NCBI RefSeq assembly: GCF_019308285.1
Contig: NZ_WWEM01000039.1
Coordinates: forward strand, 186,001-250,000
Reading direction: 5' to 3'
Length of the DNA stretch: 64,000 nt
DNA from: Flavobacterium quisquiliarum
GTDB lineage: Bacteria > Bacteroidota > Bacteroidia > Flavobacteriales > Flavobacteriaceae
Below the pieces are notes generated by a model. That model did not search any database, was not told the DNA's origin, and saw only the letters and a program-made list of their open reading frames with translations. Each line of letters opens with the position of its first letter. Position 1 is the stretch's first letter. Made by a program: the position numbers and the translations under genes. Of the stretch, positions 16,750 to 24,623 are shown piece by piece.

Positions 16750-17526
16750 TTGAATCATACTTTATACAAAAACACCAAAATATCTTTTTCCGATTCCGGA
16801 AAAGGAAACACAATTATTTTCCTTCATGGCTTTCTCGAAAACAAAAAAATGTGGAAAGACTATGTTGATTTTTTCTCCGATAAATACCGCATTATTACAA
16901 TTGATTTACTAGGACATGGCGAATCAGATTCTCTAGGCTATGTTCATGAAATGGAAGACAATGCGAATGCAGTAAACGAAGTTTTAGAGTACTTAAAAAT
17001 TGAAAAAGCTACAATTTTAGGACATTCAATGGGCGGTTATGTAGGTTTGGCTTTCGCCGAATTATATCCGCAGAAAATCCAAAAATTGATTTTACTGAAT
17101 TCAACTTCTAAAGAGGACAATCCCGAAAAAAAAATCAACAGAACCCGTGCTATAAAAGCAGTAAAACAAAATTATGTCGCTTTCGTAAGTCTGGCAATAG
17201 CCAATTTATTCAGCGAAAACAACAGAACCCGATTAGTAGACGAAATTGAAAAAGTAAAAACCGAAGCTTTAAAGACACCTTTACAAGGAATCATAGCTTC
17301 ATTGGAAGGAATGAAAATACGAAAAGACCGTGAATGGCTTTTACAAGAAAATCGTTTTCCCGTTTTATTAGTCTTAGGAAAAAAAGATCCGGTTCTAAAT
17401 TACGAAGACAGTCTTTCTCAAATTGAAGATACAACAGTAGAATTAGTTTCTTTTGAGGACGGCCACATGAGCCAAATCGAGAACAAAGAAGCCTTAAAAA
17501 CTGTTTTAGCAGATTTCTTCGAATAA
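16750..17526 (+). CDS. Alpha/beta fold hydrolase
   Basis: The 258-residue protein has a complete catalytic triad. Ser93 lies in the nucleophile elbow GHSMGG, Asp212 in GKKDPVL and His238 in DGHMS. The oxyanion region is IIFLHGFLENKKMW, and DLLGHGESD is the usual cap-side motif. The substrate is unknown. It resembles small esterases or MenH-like hydrolases. The only reasonable start is a TTG (16750), because the first in-frame ATG lies within the oxyanion region. It begins 27 bp after the sigma gene, so it is probably co-transcribed with it, although a functional link is not established. Confidence 0.87.
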   Translation: MNHTLYKNTKISFSDSGKGNTIIFLHGFLENKKMWKDYVDFFSDKYRIITIDLLGHGESDSLGYVHEMEDNANAVNEVLEYLKIEKATILGHSMGGYVGLAFAELYPQKIQKLILLNSTSKEDNPEKKINRTRAIKAVKQNYVAFVSLAIANLFSENNRTRLVDEIEKVKTEALKTPLQGIIASLEGMKIRKDREWLLQENRFPVLLVLGKKDPVLNYEDSLSQIEDTTVELVSFEDGHMSQIENKEALKTVLADFFE

Positions 17527-17545
17527 AATCCAGCTTTACAAAATC

Positions 17546-17589
17546 AAAAAAGGCCATTTCAGACAGAAAGTCGAAATAGCCTTTTTTTT
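17546..17589. terminator. Bidirectional terminator between convergent genes
   Basis: The stem AAAAAGGCcATTTC / GAAATaGCCTTTTT has flanking A and T tracts. It sits between the plus-strand hydrolase and the minus-strand roadblock gene and can end both transcripts. Confidence 0.8.
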
Positions 17590-17612
17590 CTTTGTTGGGG
17601 GCAAAAAAATCG

Positions 17613-17987
17613 TTATAATTTGGTGATAATATCTTTTTTATATCTAGACAAAACTGCTCTTGTTAAACCAAGATTTGCTTTATTAGAATCAACAGCCAGA
17701 TAGATAAAATATCTTCCGTCTTCAGAAAGGTCAATAATATGAATTTGATCCGTAAGTGTAATTAAAATATCATTAATTTTTTGATCTAATCCTAAAGCTC
17801 TGATAGCATTTAATTTTGCTTTAACCACTTCTAAGTTATAAGCAGAAGCCAATTCTGGGTCAAAATCAGGTCTTGCAGTAAGTGAACAATAAGACATTCC
17901 TGTTTCAACTTCAGTTACTGAAACGGCAATAAATCCGTTAATATTTTCTTTTAGATCGTTTTGAAAGTTTTGTAAAAAATCTGACAT
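17613..17987 (-). CDS. Roadblock/LC7-type protein, second gene of module 1
   Basis: The 124-residue protein has an alpha/beta layout consistent with a roadblock/LC7 fold: NGFIAVSVTEVETGMSY (strand pair), FDPELASAYNLEVVKAKLNA (helix), DILITLTDQIHIIDL (strands) and FIYLAVDSNKANLGLTRAVL (strand and helix). About two thirds of its residues match the gene at 29432 when aligned by eye. In bacteria such proteins are known as regulators or partners of small GTPases (MglB type) and as homodimeric platforms. No GTPase gene is adjacent. It is translated 27 bp after the companion roadblock gene. The fold assignment is by pattern, not by search. Confidence 0.7.
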   Translation of the reverse strand: MSDFLQNFQNDLKENINGFIAVSVTEVETGMSYCSLTARPDFDPELASAYNLEVVKAKLNAIRALGLDQKINDILITLTDQIHIIDLSEDGRYFIYLAVDSNKANLGLTRAVLSRYKKDIITKL

Positions 17988-18014
17988 ATTATATTTAATA
18001 TTTAGTTTATAAAT

Positions 18015-18335
18015 TTAGTTGCTAAAAATGGTATCCATTTTTCGAAGTAACAGCCCCATTTTACTCAAATCCTTAGAAAGTAACGCAATACAGTTATCAT
18101 CTTCGTTTTTGATAGCAACGACAATACCGTCATTATTTTTAATCATAACTTGTTTAAGATCACCGTTATTTACGTCTTCTGACATTTCAAGGCACATCTT
18201 TAAGATCATTCCGATCATAGCTGCAACATTTCCGTCGTATTCTAAATTAACAGACTCGTTTAAGATTCCATCAATATTAAAACTCAATCCAGATTCTGCT
18301 CCAGTCTCTTGTACTAGTGTTTGTAAATCAATCAT
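18015..18335 (-). CDS. Roadblock/LC7 domain protein, first gene of module 1
   Basis: The 106-residue protein has the roadblock pattern: SGLSFNIDGILNESVNLEYD (two strands), a long helix NVAAMIGMILKMCLEMSED, then GDLKQVMIKNNDGIVVAIK and CIALLSKDLSKMGLLLRKM. Its paralogue at 29042 shares the NLDYGDSIAAM / NLEYDGNVAAM and G-(S/D)-LKQ-x-x-(L/I)-K segments. The start ATG fits the paralogue, with a conserved hydrophobic strand soon after it. It is the first gene of a two-gene transcript. A CAAAGATA word (TAnnTTTG on the minus strand) lies at 18367-18374, but with poor spacing to a -33 box. Confidence 0.78.
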   Translation of the reverse strand: MIDLQTLVQETGAESGLSFNIDGILNESVNLEYDGNVAAMIGMILKMCLEMSEDVNNGDLKQVMIKNNDGIVVAIKNEDDNCIALLSKDLSKMGLLLRKMDTIFSN

Positions 18336-18577
18336 ATTCTTTTATTTGTCATGTTTTTGGAAGGGTCAAAGATATTTCAATATTGACAATTGCTCGATAA
18401 ACACTTGTTAAAAAAAAACAGATTGATAACAGACTGACTCACTTTTATTTATCGTATAATTAAACTTATTTTTTTGCAAAAAAAATGCAATAAAAATTAA
18501 CATAAAAAACACATTATATTAAAATCGTAACATTTCACTTCATAAAACTCAATTCTAAAATTAACATTTGCAGAATG

Positions 18578-18609
18578 TTGCATTTACAAAATGTTTTTAT
18601 ATAGATTTG
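18578..18609 (+). promoter_or_regulatory. Predicted promoter of the 47-codon gene
   Basis: A TTG (18578-18580) and TAGATTTG (18602-18609) are separated by 21 bp, matching the Flavobacterium TTG / TAnnTTTG promoter pattern. The ATG follows 16 bp later, so the leader would be very short. Confidence 0.6.
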
Positions 18610-18625
18610 CAAAAAATTTTTATTT

Positions 18626-18769
18626 ATGAAAACTGTTGACGAATTACGCTTTGACCTAAATGTAAAACTGGAGAAGTTTAGAAGATTTCGTATTGAAAAC
18701 GGACATATCAATGATACGGCTTCTGGAGAAAAATCTAAAAAAGGTTTCTTCAAAAAAATATTCAGCTAA
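18626..18769 (+). CDS. Small basic protein (47 aa) divergent from roadblock module 1
   Basis: This short gene starts MKTVDELRFDLNVKLEKF, continues RRFRIENGHINDTASGE and ends KSKKGFFKKIFS. It is preceded by a good promoter and followed at once by a strong terminator, which together argue for a real transcription unit. The helical, charged front and the basic-aromatic tail resemble the 72-residue protein at 28643, which is also divergent from a roadblock pair (GKESKGIFKSISDFFS). A membrane- or protein-binding amphipathic tail is a reasonable guess. No known family is recognised. Confidence 0.72.
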   Translation: MKTVDELRFDLNVKLEKFRRFRIENGHINDTASGEKSKKGFFKKIFS

Positions 18770-18778
18770 AAGCTCTTT

Positions 18779-18813
18779 AAAAAGCCGAACTTCATAAAAA
18801 GTTCGGCTTTTTT
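18779..18813 (+). terminator. Terminator of the 47-codon gene
   Basis: The stem AAAGCCGAACT / AGTTCGGCTTT is followed by a T-tract, 10 bp after the stop. Confidence 0.85.
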
Positions 18814-18954
18814 ATTGATTTAATGACAATAACTGTTTTCTATTTTGTTTAGCGACCACTAATAAAATTGTCCTGTTTGCGGACAAATAATTCAGAACAG
18901 TTCTACTTTATTGCGACTGGTTTTATTTTATAATTTTTAAGACTAAAAAAAAAT

Positions 18955-21717
18955 TCATATTTTTTCTTCAAAAGGAATACCTACATCAAATATTTCACCA
19001 AGCAGATTAGCAATTTCATCTAAATAAGAATTCAGTATTTGTGCAGTTACAACGGTATTTAATTCTTTCTCTTCTTTATACCCAAAAGGCAAAAAACCAG
19101 ATTTTAAATTTTTAAACGAAATGATCCCTACCTCAATAGGTAAATTGCCAACTTCTTTTTCAAACATAAAGGCATACGCCAAAACTTGGATAATTTTATC
19201 GTTTTTAAGCTCCTGAGTCAATCCGTTCCATGTTTTCAATATCACATTAGTCTTTTCTACTTTTCCCGTCTTATAATCGATAATTCTAATTTTTCCATCA
19301 CGTTGCTCAATTCTATCCACATTTCCTTTAATTAAAACAGGAAAGGGCAGTTTCGGATGAACAAATTCACGTTCAAATGTCTGTTCCAAAGCTATAATCT
19401 TAATCGCTTCATTATTTTTCACAGACTCCAATTCCATCCTCAAGAAATTAGAAACATTTCGTTTTGCGACTTCAAAAGCCAGAAGATTTCGCCCTTTTTT
19501 AATTTCTCCCTCTTTATAAACTAATTTAAACTGTTTTAAAACTTCATCATCCAACAGTTTAAAGCAATTTAAAAGATCATTCTCCGAAATAAATTTACCA
19601 ACAAAAGGCTCATACAAAGCTTTTAAAGTTTCGTGGATAATTGTCCCTAAAGTATTCAAAGCAATATTCTCCTCCACTTCTTCAACTTCACGAATTCTTA
19701 GTATTTTCTGGAAATAAAACTCAATCGGATTTCGAATATAACTCGTCAATGCAGATGGCGAAAAACCAGTTATCGCAATTTCCCTTAAACGCTCCATAAC
19801 CAATTCCGATTTTGGAACAGAAATAGGCTCATGCGCCACATTAGGCAGAACTGGATTGTAAATATCAAAAGTTAGATTATGCCTTCTTTGTTTCTCTACT
19901 TCCAACTGTGTAATAAAACGGCTTCTTTCACCAGCATCCAATCCATCGTTTTCAGTATTATAAATCAAATAGATATTTTTTGCTCTTTGAAGCAGATGAT
20001 AAAAGTGATAGGTATAAATCGCATCTTTTTCTTTAAAAGTTGGAAGTCCCAATTCTCGTTTCACGTCGTAAGGAATAAATGAATTTTGTGATTTTCCAGC
20101 TGGAAATTTACCTTCATTCATCGACGTAATAATAACCGTTTCAAAATCAAGAACCCTACTTTCCAAAACCCCCATAATTTGCAGACCACGCAATGGCTCA
20201 CCCTCAAAAGACACTTCAGCCAAATCAATAATTTGCTTATAAATAGCATGAAGCGTATCAATATTGTCGATATGATGGTGTTTAGAGTAGTAATTTATAA
20301 GTTTGTTAATTACCTTAAAGACACCATATACAAATGCTTTTGCAATTTTTTCTTCTTCATTATCATTACTGAAATGATCTTTTACAGCAATCAATAACGC
20401 TGAAATATTATTCAATACAGCAACAGAACCTTTTTCCCATTTTTCAAACAAAAGAGTAAAAAATTTGGATTGATCTGGATGAAGCTCTAGAATTTTTTGA
20501 TGTGTAATAAAAGTATAATTATTCTCTTTGATAATCCTAACTAATGCTTGAGTACCAGCATAAGGCTCCACCAAAGGATGCGTTAAAACATCCAACACAT
20601 CTTTATAATAAAAAACATAACTGCTTCCTTTTCTCGAAAGTGCATTGGTATGCATTTTAAACAATTTGGCAACCAAAATCTGAGACGGATTATTCTTACC
20701 CGAATAACCCATTGTAATATTTAAAGCTCCTACAGAAGAAGGAAGTGAATACAAAACCGGAACCAGCAAATTCTCTTCTCCCAACACAACAGCTACTTTG
20801 TCCAAAGATGCATTCGGATTTTCATTGATTAAATCCTCAATGATACTTCCCGCCAATTTTGCCTGTCCAATTGTTTTAGGAGTTCCAATAACCTGAATGT
20901 TTTTTGACTGCGAAAAATCATCTGCAATCCATTCAAAAGGATGCCCTTTATAATGTTTCCAGCTTTCTTTAAAACGTCTTAAAAAAAGTCCGGCATCATG
21001 ATAAGGGTCATTCAAAAAAGTTTGATCTGCATCCCAAAATATTTTAGCCTGATCCAAAGCAAGGAGGTGCTGTACTATTTTTTCCTCAGCTGCATTTAAA
21101 GCATTAAATCCGGCAAAAATAAAAATGCGATCCCCAATAGTATTAGAAAAATGATTTAGATTATTTACCGCTTCCCGATACACCAAACCTTGATAACCGA
21201 TAGATTTAAATAACAAATGATTATATAATGACTCGTAGTAAGAAGGAAGTAATTTCCAAAAGTCAATATAATTTTCGAGAAGTTTTGTTTTCTGATCTAC
21301 TTCCAGCCCCCACTTTTTTATATCTTCAATATCTTTCAAGTAAGACAAGACATGAGAAGGATCTAAAAGATAGCGGTCAATTTCATTAAAATCCTGCAAT
21401 AGCGTTTTGGCCCAATTTGCAAACAATTCAAACGACTGCTGATTTTTCTTTTCAGTAATAGACAAATAAACTTCATAAAACTCAAACAAAAGCTCAATTG
21501 AATCAATAGAACGAATAGATGCAACGTTCTGTACAAAGTCTTCAATACTTGTAATTTCTGGGGCAATTATTGTTTTATCTGTTGTATTTTTAAGAGCTTC
21601 AATTAAAAAAACTTTTGCTCTTTTATTGGGAAGAATTATAGTTATTTGAGAAAGTTTTTCAGCATAATCCTGAATTACAACACCCGCCAGCTTTTGAAGA
21701 AAAGAATCATTTACCAT
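18955..21717 (-). CDS. AddB-like PD-(D/E)XK nuclease/helicase-like protein
   Basis: This ~920-residue protein is the AddB-type partner of a RecBCD-like double-strand break processing complex. The N-terminal inactive helicase-like part shows LSQITIILPNKRAKVFLIEA, and DKVAVVLGEENLLVPVL lies in the middle. The C-terminal RecB-family nuclease domain carries GFSPSALTSYIRNPIEFYFQ, LGTIIHETLKALYEPF and the catalytic VDRIEQRDGKIRIIDYKTG. The start at 21717 (MVNDSFLQ) is chosen because the longer frame (MNGFFYFYT) begins within the ompA terminator. The partner AddA-like gene is at 24624. Confidence 0.85.
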   Translation of the reverse strand: MVNDSFLQKLAGVVIQDYAEKLSQITIILPNKRAKVFLIEALKNTTDKTIIAPEITSIEDFVQNVASIRSIDSIELLFEFYEVYLSITEKKNQQSFELFANWAKTLLQDFNEIDRYLLDPSHVLSYLKDIEDIKKWGLEVDQKTKLLENYIDFWKLLPSYYESLYNHLLFKSIGYQGLVYREAVNNLNHFSNTIGDRIFIFAGFNALNAAEEKIVQHLLALDQAKIFWDADQTFLNDPYHDAGLFLRRFKESWKHYKGHPFEWIADDFSQSKNIQVIGTPKTIGQAKLAGSIIEDLINENPNASLDKVAVVLGEENLLVPVLYSLPSSVGALNITMGYSGKNNPSQILVAKLFKMHTNALSRKGSSYVFYYKDVLDVLTHPLVEPYAGTQALVRIIKENNYTFITHQKILELHPDQSKFFTLLFEKWEKGSVAVLNNISALLIAVKDHFSNDNEEEKIAKAFVYGVFKVINKLINYYSKHHHIDNIDTLHAIYKQIIDLAEVSFEGEPLRGLQIMGVLESRVLDFETVIITSMNEGKFPAGKSQNSFIPYDVKRELGLPTFKEKDAIYTYHFYHLLQRAKNIYLIYNTENDGLDAGERSRFITQLEVEKQRRHNLTFDIYNPVLPNVAHEPISVPKSELVMERLREIAITGFSPSALTSYIRNPIEFYFQKILRIREVEEVEENIALNTLGTIIHETLKALYEPFVGKFISENDLLNCFKLLDDEVLKQFKLVYKEGEIKKGRNLLAFEVAKRNVSNFLRMELESVKNNEAIKIIALEQTFEREFVHPKLPFPVLIKGNVDRIEQRDGKIRIIDYKTGKVEKTNVILKTWNGLTQELKNDKIIQVLAYAFMFEKEVGNLPIEVGIISFKNLKSGFLPFGYKEEKELNTVVTAQILNSYLDEIANLLGEIFDVGIPFEEKI

Positions 21718-21728
21718 AGTATAAAAAT

Positions 21729-21759
21729 AAAAAAAGCCATTCAATTAAGAATGGCTTTT
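21729..21759 (-). terminator. Terminator of ompA
   Basis: The stem AAAAGCCATT / AATGGCTTTT lies 22 bp beyond the OmpA stop, with a U-tract on the minus strand. It supports starting the next gene at 21717. Confidence 0.82.
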
Positions 21760-21780
21760 CATATTTATTTAGGAACTAAA

Positions 21781-23232
21781 TTATAGTTTTCCTTGGTATT
21801 TAGAACCAATGTGTCTAATTTCAGTTCTTCTGTTTTGAGCTTTACCTGCAGCAGTTTTGTTACTTGCAACTGGTTGAGAAGATCCAAATCCTTTAGCTTC
21901 TAAGTTTTCTGGATTAACTCCTCTTTCAACTAAAGCGTTTAATACAGCGTTAGCTCTATCTTGAGAAAGTTTATCGTTTACTTTAGCAGAACCTGTACTA
22001 TCTGTGTGTCCTTCAATAGAGAATTTCGCGTTTGGATAGTTTTTAAGGATTTCTTTAATAGCATCTAATCTAGCTGGAGTTTCTTTGTCACCAGTTTTGA
22101 AAGTAGCTTTTCCTGAGTTGAAGTAGATTGCTCTAGCTTGAACTTTAAGATCTTCTAATGCAGCAGAAGTTACTTCTGGACATCCTCTGTTACTAGCAGG
22201 ACCTGGAACTGTAGGACAGTCATCATCTTTATCGATAACACCATCTTTATCAGCATCTAAGAATGGACAACCACCATTTTCTTTAGGACCAGCAACTGTA
22301 GGACATTTGTCATCTTTATCAGCGATTCCGTCACCGTCAGTATCAGGACAACCTTTTAAAGCAGCTAAACCAGCAACATCTGGACAAGCGTCATCTTTAT
22401 CAGCGATTCCGTCTCCGTCAGTATCAGGACATCCGTTTAATGCAGCTAAACCAAATACATCTGGACAAGCGTCAGAAGCATCAACGATTCCGTCACCGTC
22501 AGTATCAGGACATCCGTTGAATTGTTTTAAACCAGCAACATCTGGACAAGCATCGTCTTTGTCATAGATTCCGTCTCCATCAGTATCTTTACCTCCGAAT
22601 TTGAAAACTAAACCTGCAGTGTGTTGGAAAACCGATCTATCAAGAGGTTTGTCTTCATTAGCAGCAACAGCCCATTTGTACTTTGTAGCTAACTCTAAAC
22701 CAATAGCATCTGTAAACCAGAATGTAATACCAGCACCTGGGTTAACAGTTCCAAAACTGTTATCTCCAAAGAAAGTATAACCTCCACCAACAGATAACGA
22801 AGGATCAATCACTTTAGATTTGATTAATTCTTGGAAGCTGTATTTGATAGTAGCATCAATTCCGTAGTACATTAAGTCACCAGGATTTGTTACAACGTTT
22901 CCTCTTGAATCATGACCTGCAGCAGTTGGAGCAAAAGTAACCAATTTATCAATTTTGTTCACAGAACCTTGTAAACCAACAGAGAAACCGCTACCTACAT
23001 ATCTGTTTACACCAATGTAAGATAAAGAAGGAAGAATATTCCAGTTGTCTTTTACTGCGAATGGCTGAGAGAAGTGCTGATCAAAAAATCCACTTCCTGA
23101 ACCTGAACTAGTCCTTGTATCCACAGCATTAACCCCAAAAGAGATCGCCCATGGATTGTTACTGTCTTGCGCGTGAGCATTTAAACCCATCGCCATCAAT
23201 ACAGCAACTAAAAGTTTGTTAAGATGTTTCAT
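21781..23232 (-). CDS. OmpA family outer membrane protein with thrombospondin type 3 repeats
   Basis: The 483-residue protein has a signal peptide (MKHLNKLLVAVLMAMGLNAH, cleaved after AHA), an N-terminal beta-barrel (about residues 25-215) and a run of calcium-binding TSP3 repeats (about 215-330) in the form DTDGDGIxDxxDxCPDVxG. A C-terminal OmpA peptidoglycan-binding domain follows (about 345-483: YFNSGKATFKTGD, FSIEGHTDSTGS, LSQDRANAVLNALVERGVNP, NRRTEIRHIG). It anchors the outer membrane to the cell wall and is usually abundant. It has its own strong promoter and terminator. Confidence 0.95.
   Translation of the reverse strand: MKHLNKLLVAVLMAMGLNAHAQDSNNPWAISFGVNAVDTRTSSGSGSGFFDQHFSQPFAVKDNWNILPSLSYIGVNRYVGSGFSVGLQGSVNKIDKLVTFAPTAAGHDSRGNVVTNPGDLMYYGIDATIKYSFQELIKSKVIDPSLSVGGGYTFFGDNSFGTVNPGAGITFWFTDAIGLELATKYKWAVAANEDKPLDRSVFQHTAGLVFKFGGKDTDGDGIYDKDDACPDVAGLKQFNGCPDTDGDGIVDASDACPDVFGLAALNGCPDTDGDGIADKDDACPDVAGLAALKGCPDTDGDGIADKDDKCPTVAGPKENGGCPFLDADKDGVIDKDDDCPTVPGPASNRGCPEVTSAALEDLKVQARAIYFNSGKATFKTGDKETPARLDAIKEILKNYPNAKFSIEGHTDSTGSAKVNDKLSQDRANAVLNALVERGVNPENLEAKGFGSSQPVASNKTAAGKAQNRRTEIRHIGSKYQGKL
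22200..22585. repeat. Tandem coding repeats (TSP3) in ompA
   Basis: At least four near-identical DNA units of 60-70 bp encode the Asp-rich TSP3 repeats. GACGGTGACGGAATCGC-like words (reverse strand) recur with little divergence, so copy-number change by slippage or recombination is possible. Confidence 0.75.
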
Positions 23233-23269
23233 ACTTAATTTTTTTAATTACAATTTAGTTAATTACAAG

Positions 23270-23300
23270 CAAAAGTAACACCAAATTTTTTAAATACAAA
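23270..23300 (-). promoter_or_regulatory. Predicted ompA promoter
   Basis: Read on the minus strand, TTTG (23300-23297) and TACTTTTG (23277-23270) are 19 bp apart, an excellent match to the Bacteroidota -33/-7 consensus. The leader to the ATG is about 30 nt. Confidence 0.7.
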
Positions 23301-23345
23301 ATGAAATGTTAAAAAAAACCTACAAAAATTTGACCAAAGTGGTAA

Positions 23346-24548
23346 TTATATAACTTTTAACATTTTACCGACAACTGTAAAGGCTTCTATGGCTTTATCT
23401 AAGTGCTCCTTTTCGTGCGCCGCAGACAGCTGGACACGTATTCTTGCCTTGTCTTTTGGGACTACAGGAAAAAAGAAACCAATTACATAAATACCTTCTT
23501 TTAAAAGTTCATTTGCCATCGTTTGTGACAATTTTGCATCATACAACATTACCGGAACAATAGCCGAATCTCCATCAATAATATCAAAACCTGCTTTTTT
23601 CATGCCCTCTTTAAAGTAGTTGGTATTCCACTCTAATTTATCACGAAGTGTGGTATCTTTTTCTAACAATTCGAAAACTTTTATTGATGCACCAACGATA
23701 GAAGGAGCTAAAGAATTTGAGAACAAATATGGTCTTGAACGTTGGCGAAGAATTTCAATAATTTCTTTTTTTGCTGTTGTATAACCGCCCATTGCTCCTC
23801 CCAGAGCCTTACCAAGAGTTCCTGTAATAATATCAACACGTCCCATCACTCCTTTTGCCTCGAGAGTACCTTTTCCTGTAGCTCCAATAAAACCTGCCGC
23901 ATGGCATTCGTCAACCATAACCATCGCATCATATTTATCAGCGAGATCACAGATTTTATCAAGTGGGGCAACTAAACCATCCATTGAAAACACACCATCT
24001 GTAACAATCAATTTAAAACGTGCTCCAGCTTCATTAGCTTTAATTAATTGCTGTTCCAAATCTTCCATATTGTTATTCTCATAACGATAACGTGCCGCTT
24101 TACACAAACGAACTCCGTCGATAATAGAAGCATGATTTAAACTATCTGAAATAATTGCATCATTTTCTCCTAACAAAGGCTCAAAAACACCACCATTCGC
24201 ATCAAAAGCCGCCGCATATAAAATAGTATCTTCTGTACCATAGAAATCAGCGATCTTTTTTTCTAGTGTTTTATGAATATCTTGTGTACCGCAGATAAAA
24301 CGAACAGATGACATTCCGAAACCGTGAGTATCCAATGCATCTTTAGCCGCCTGCACGACTTCTGGATGCGACGAAAGCCCTAAATAATTATTGGCACAAA
24401 AATTTAAAACTGTTTCTCCTGTTGAAATTTTAATCTCAGCACCTTGAGGAGATGTAATAATTCTCTCCTTTTTAAAAATTCCATTTTCTTCGATTGTCTG
24501 CAACTCACTTTGCAAATGCTCTTTAATTTTACCGTACATTTTTTTCAT
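23346..24548 (-). CDS. kbl: Glycine C-acetyltransferase (2-amino-3-ketobutyrate CoA ligase)
   Basis: The PLP enzyme converts 2-amino-3-oxobutanoate and CoA to glycine and acetyl-CoA, the second step of threonine degradation. The 400-residue protein shows the alpha-oxoamine synthase signatures: NFCANNYLGLSSHPEV, GFGMSSVRFICGTQD, MVMVDECHAAGFIGATG and the PLP-lysine segment TGTLGKALGGAMGG (Lys near residue 247). No threonine dehydrogenase gene lies in the window. A second ATG three codons in (24539, MYGKIKEHL) is the more common family start. It stands between the two halves of the AddAB-like pair. Confidence 0.93.
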   Translation of the reverse strand: MKKMYGKIKEHLQSELQTIEENGIFKKERIITSPQGAEIKISTGETVLNFCANNYLGLSSHPEVVQAAKDALDTHGFGMSSVRFICGTQDIHKTLEKKIADFYGTEDTILYAAAFDANGGVFEPLLGENDAIISDSLNHASIIDGVRLCKAARYRYENNNMEDLEQQLIKANEAGARFKLIVTDGVFSMDGLVAPLDKICDLADKYDAMVMVDECHAAGFIGATGKGTLEAKGVMGRVDIITGTLGKALGGAMGGYTTAKKEIIEILRQRSRPYLFSNSLAPSIVGASIKVFELLEKDTTLRDKLEWNTNYFKEGMKKAGFDIIDGDSAIVPVMLYDAKLSQTMANELLKEGIYVIGFFFPVVPKDKARIRVQLSAAHEKEHLDKAIEAFTVVGKMLKVI

Positions 24549-24623
24549 TTATTTAAAACGTTAAAAATTAACAACTTAACAAAAATAAAGCTTCGTTATT
24601 TCTTTAACATCTGATTAATTTTT

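Noticed and set aside
18535..18753. Minus-strand 72-codon frame
   Set aside because: It is antisense to the 47-codon plus-strand gene, which has a promoter, terminator and a counterpart at the second module.
22307..22567. Plus-strand 86-codon serine/proline repeat frame
   Set aside because: It is the antisense of the TSP3 calcium-binding repeats of ompA; the repetition comes from that gene.
22200..22585. Possible CRISPR array
   Set aside because: The regular repeats are protein-coding TSP3 units with conserved frame and no unique spacers of constant length; no cas genes are present. No other CRISPR-like array was seen.
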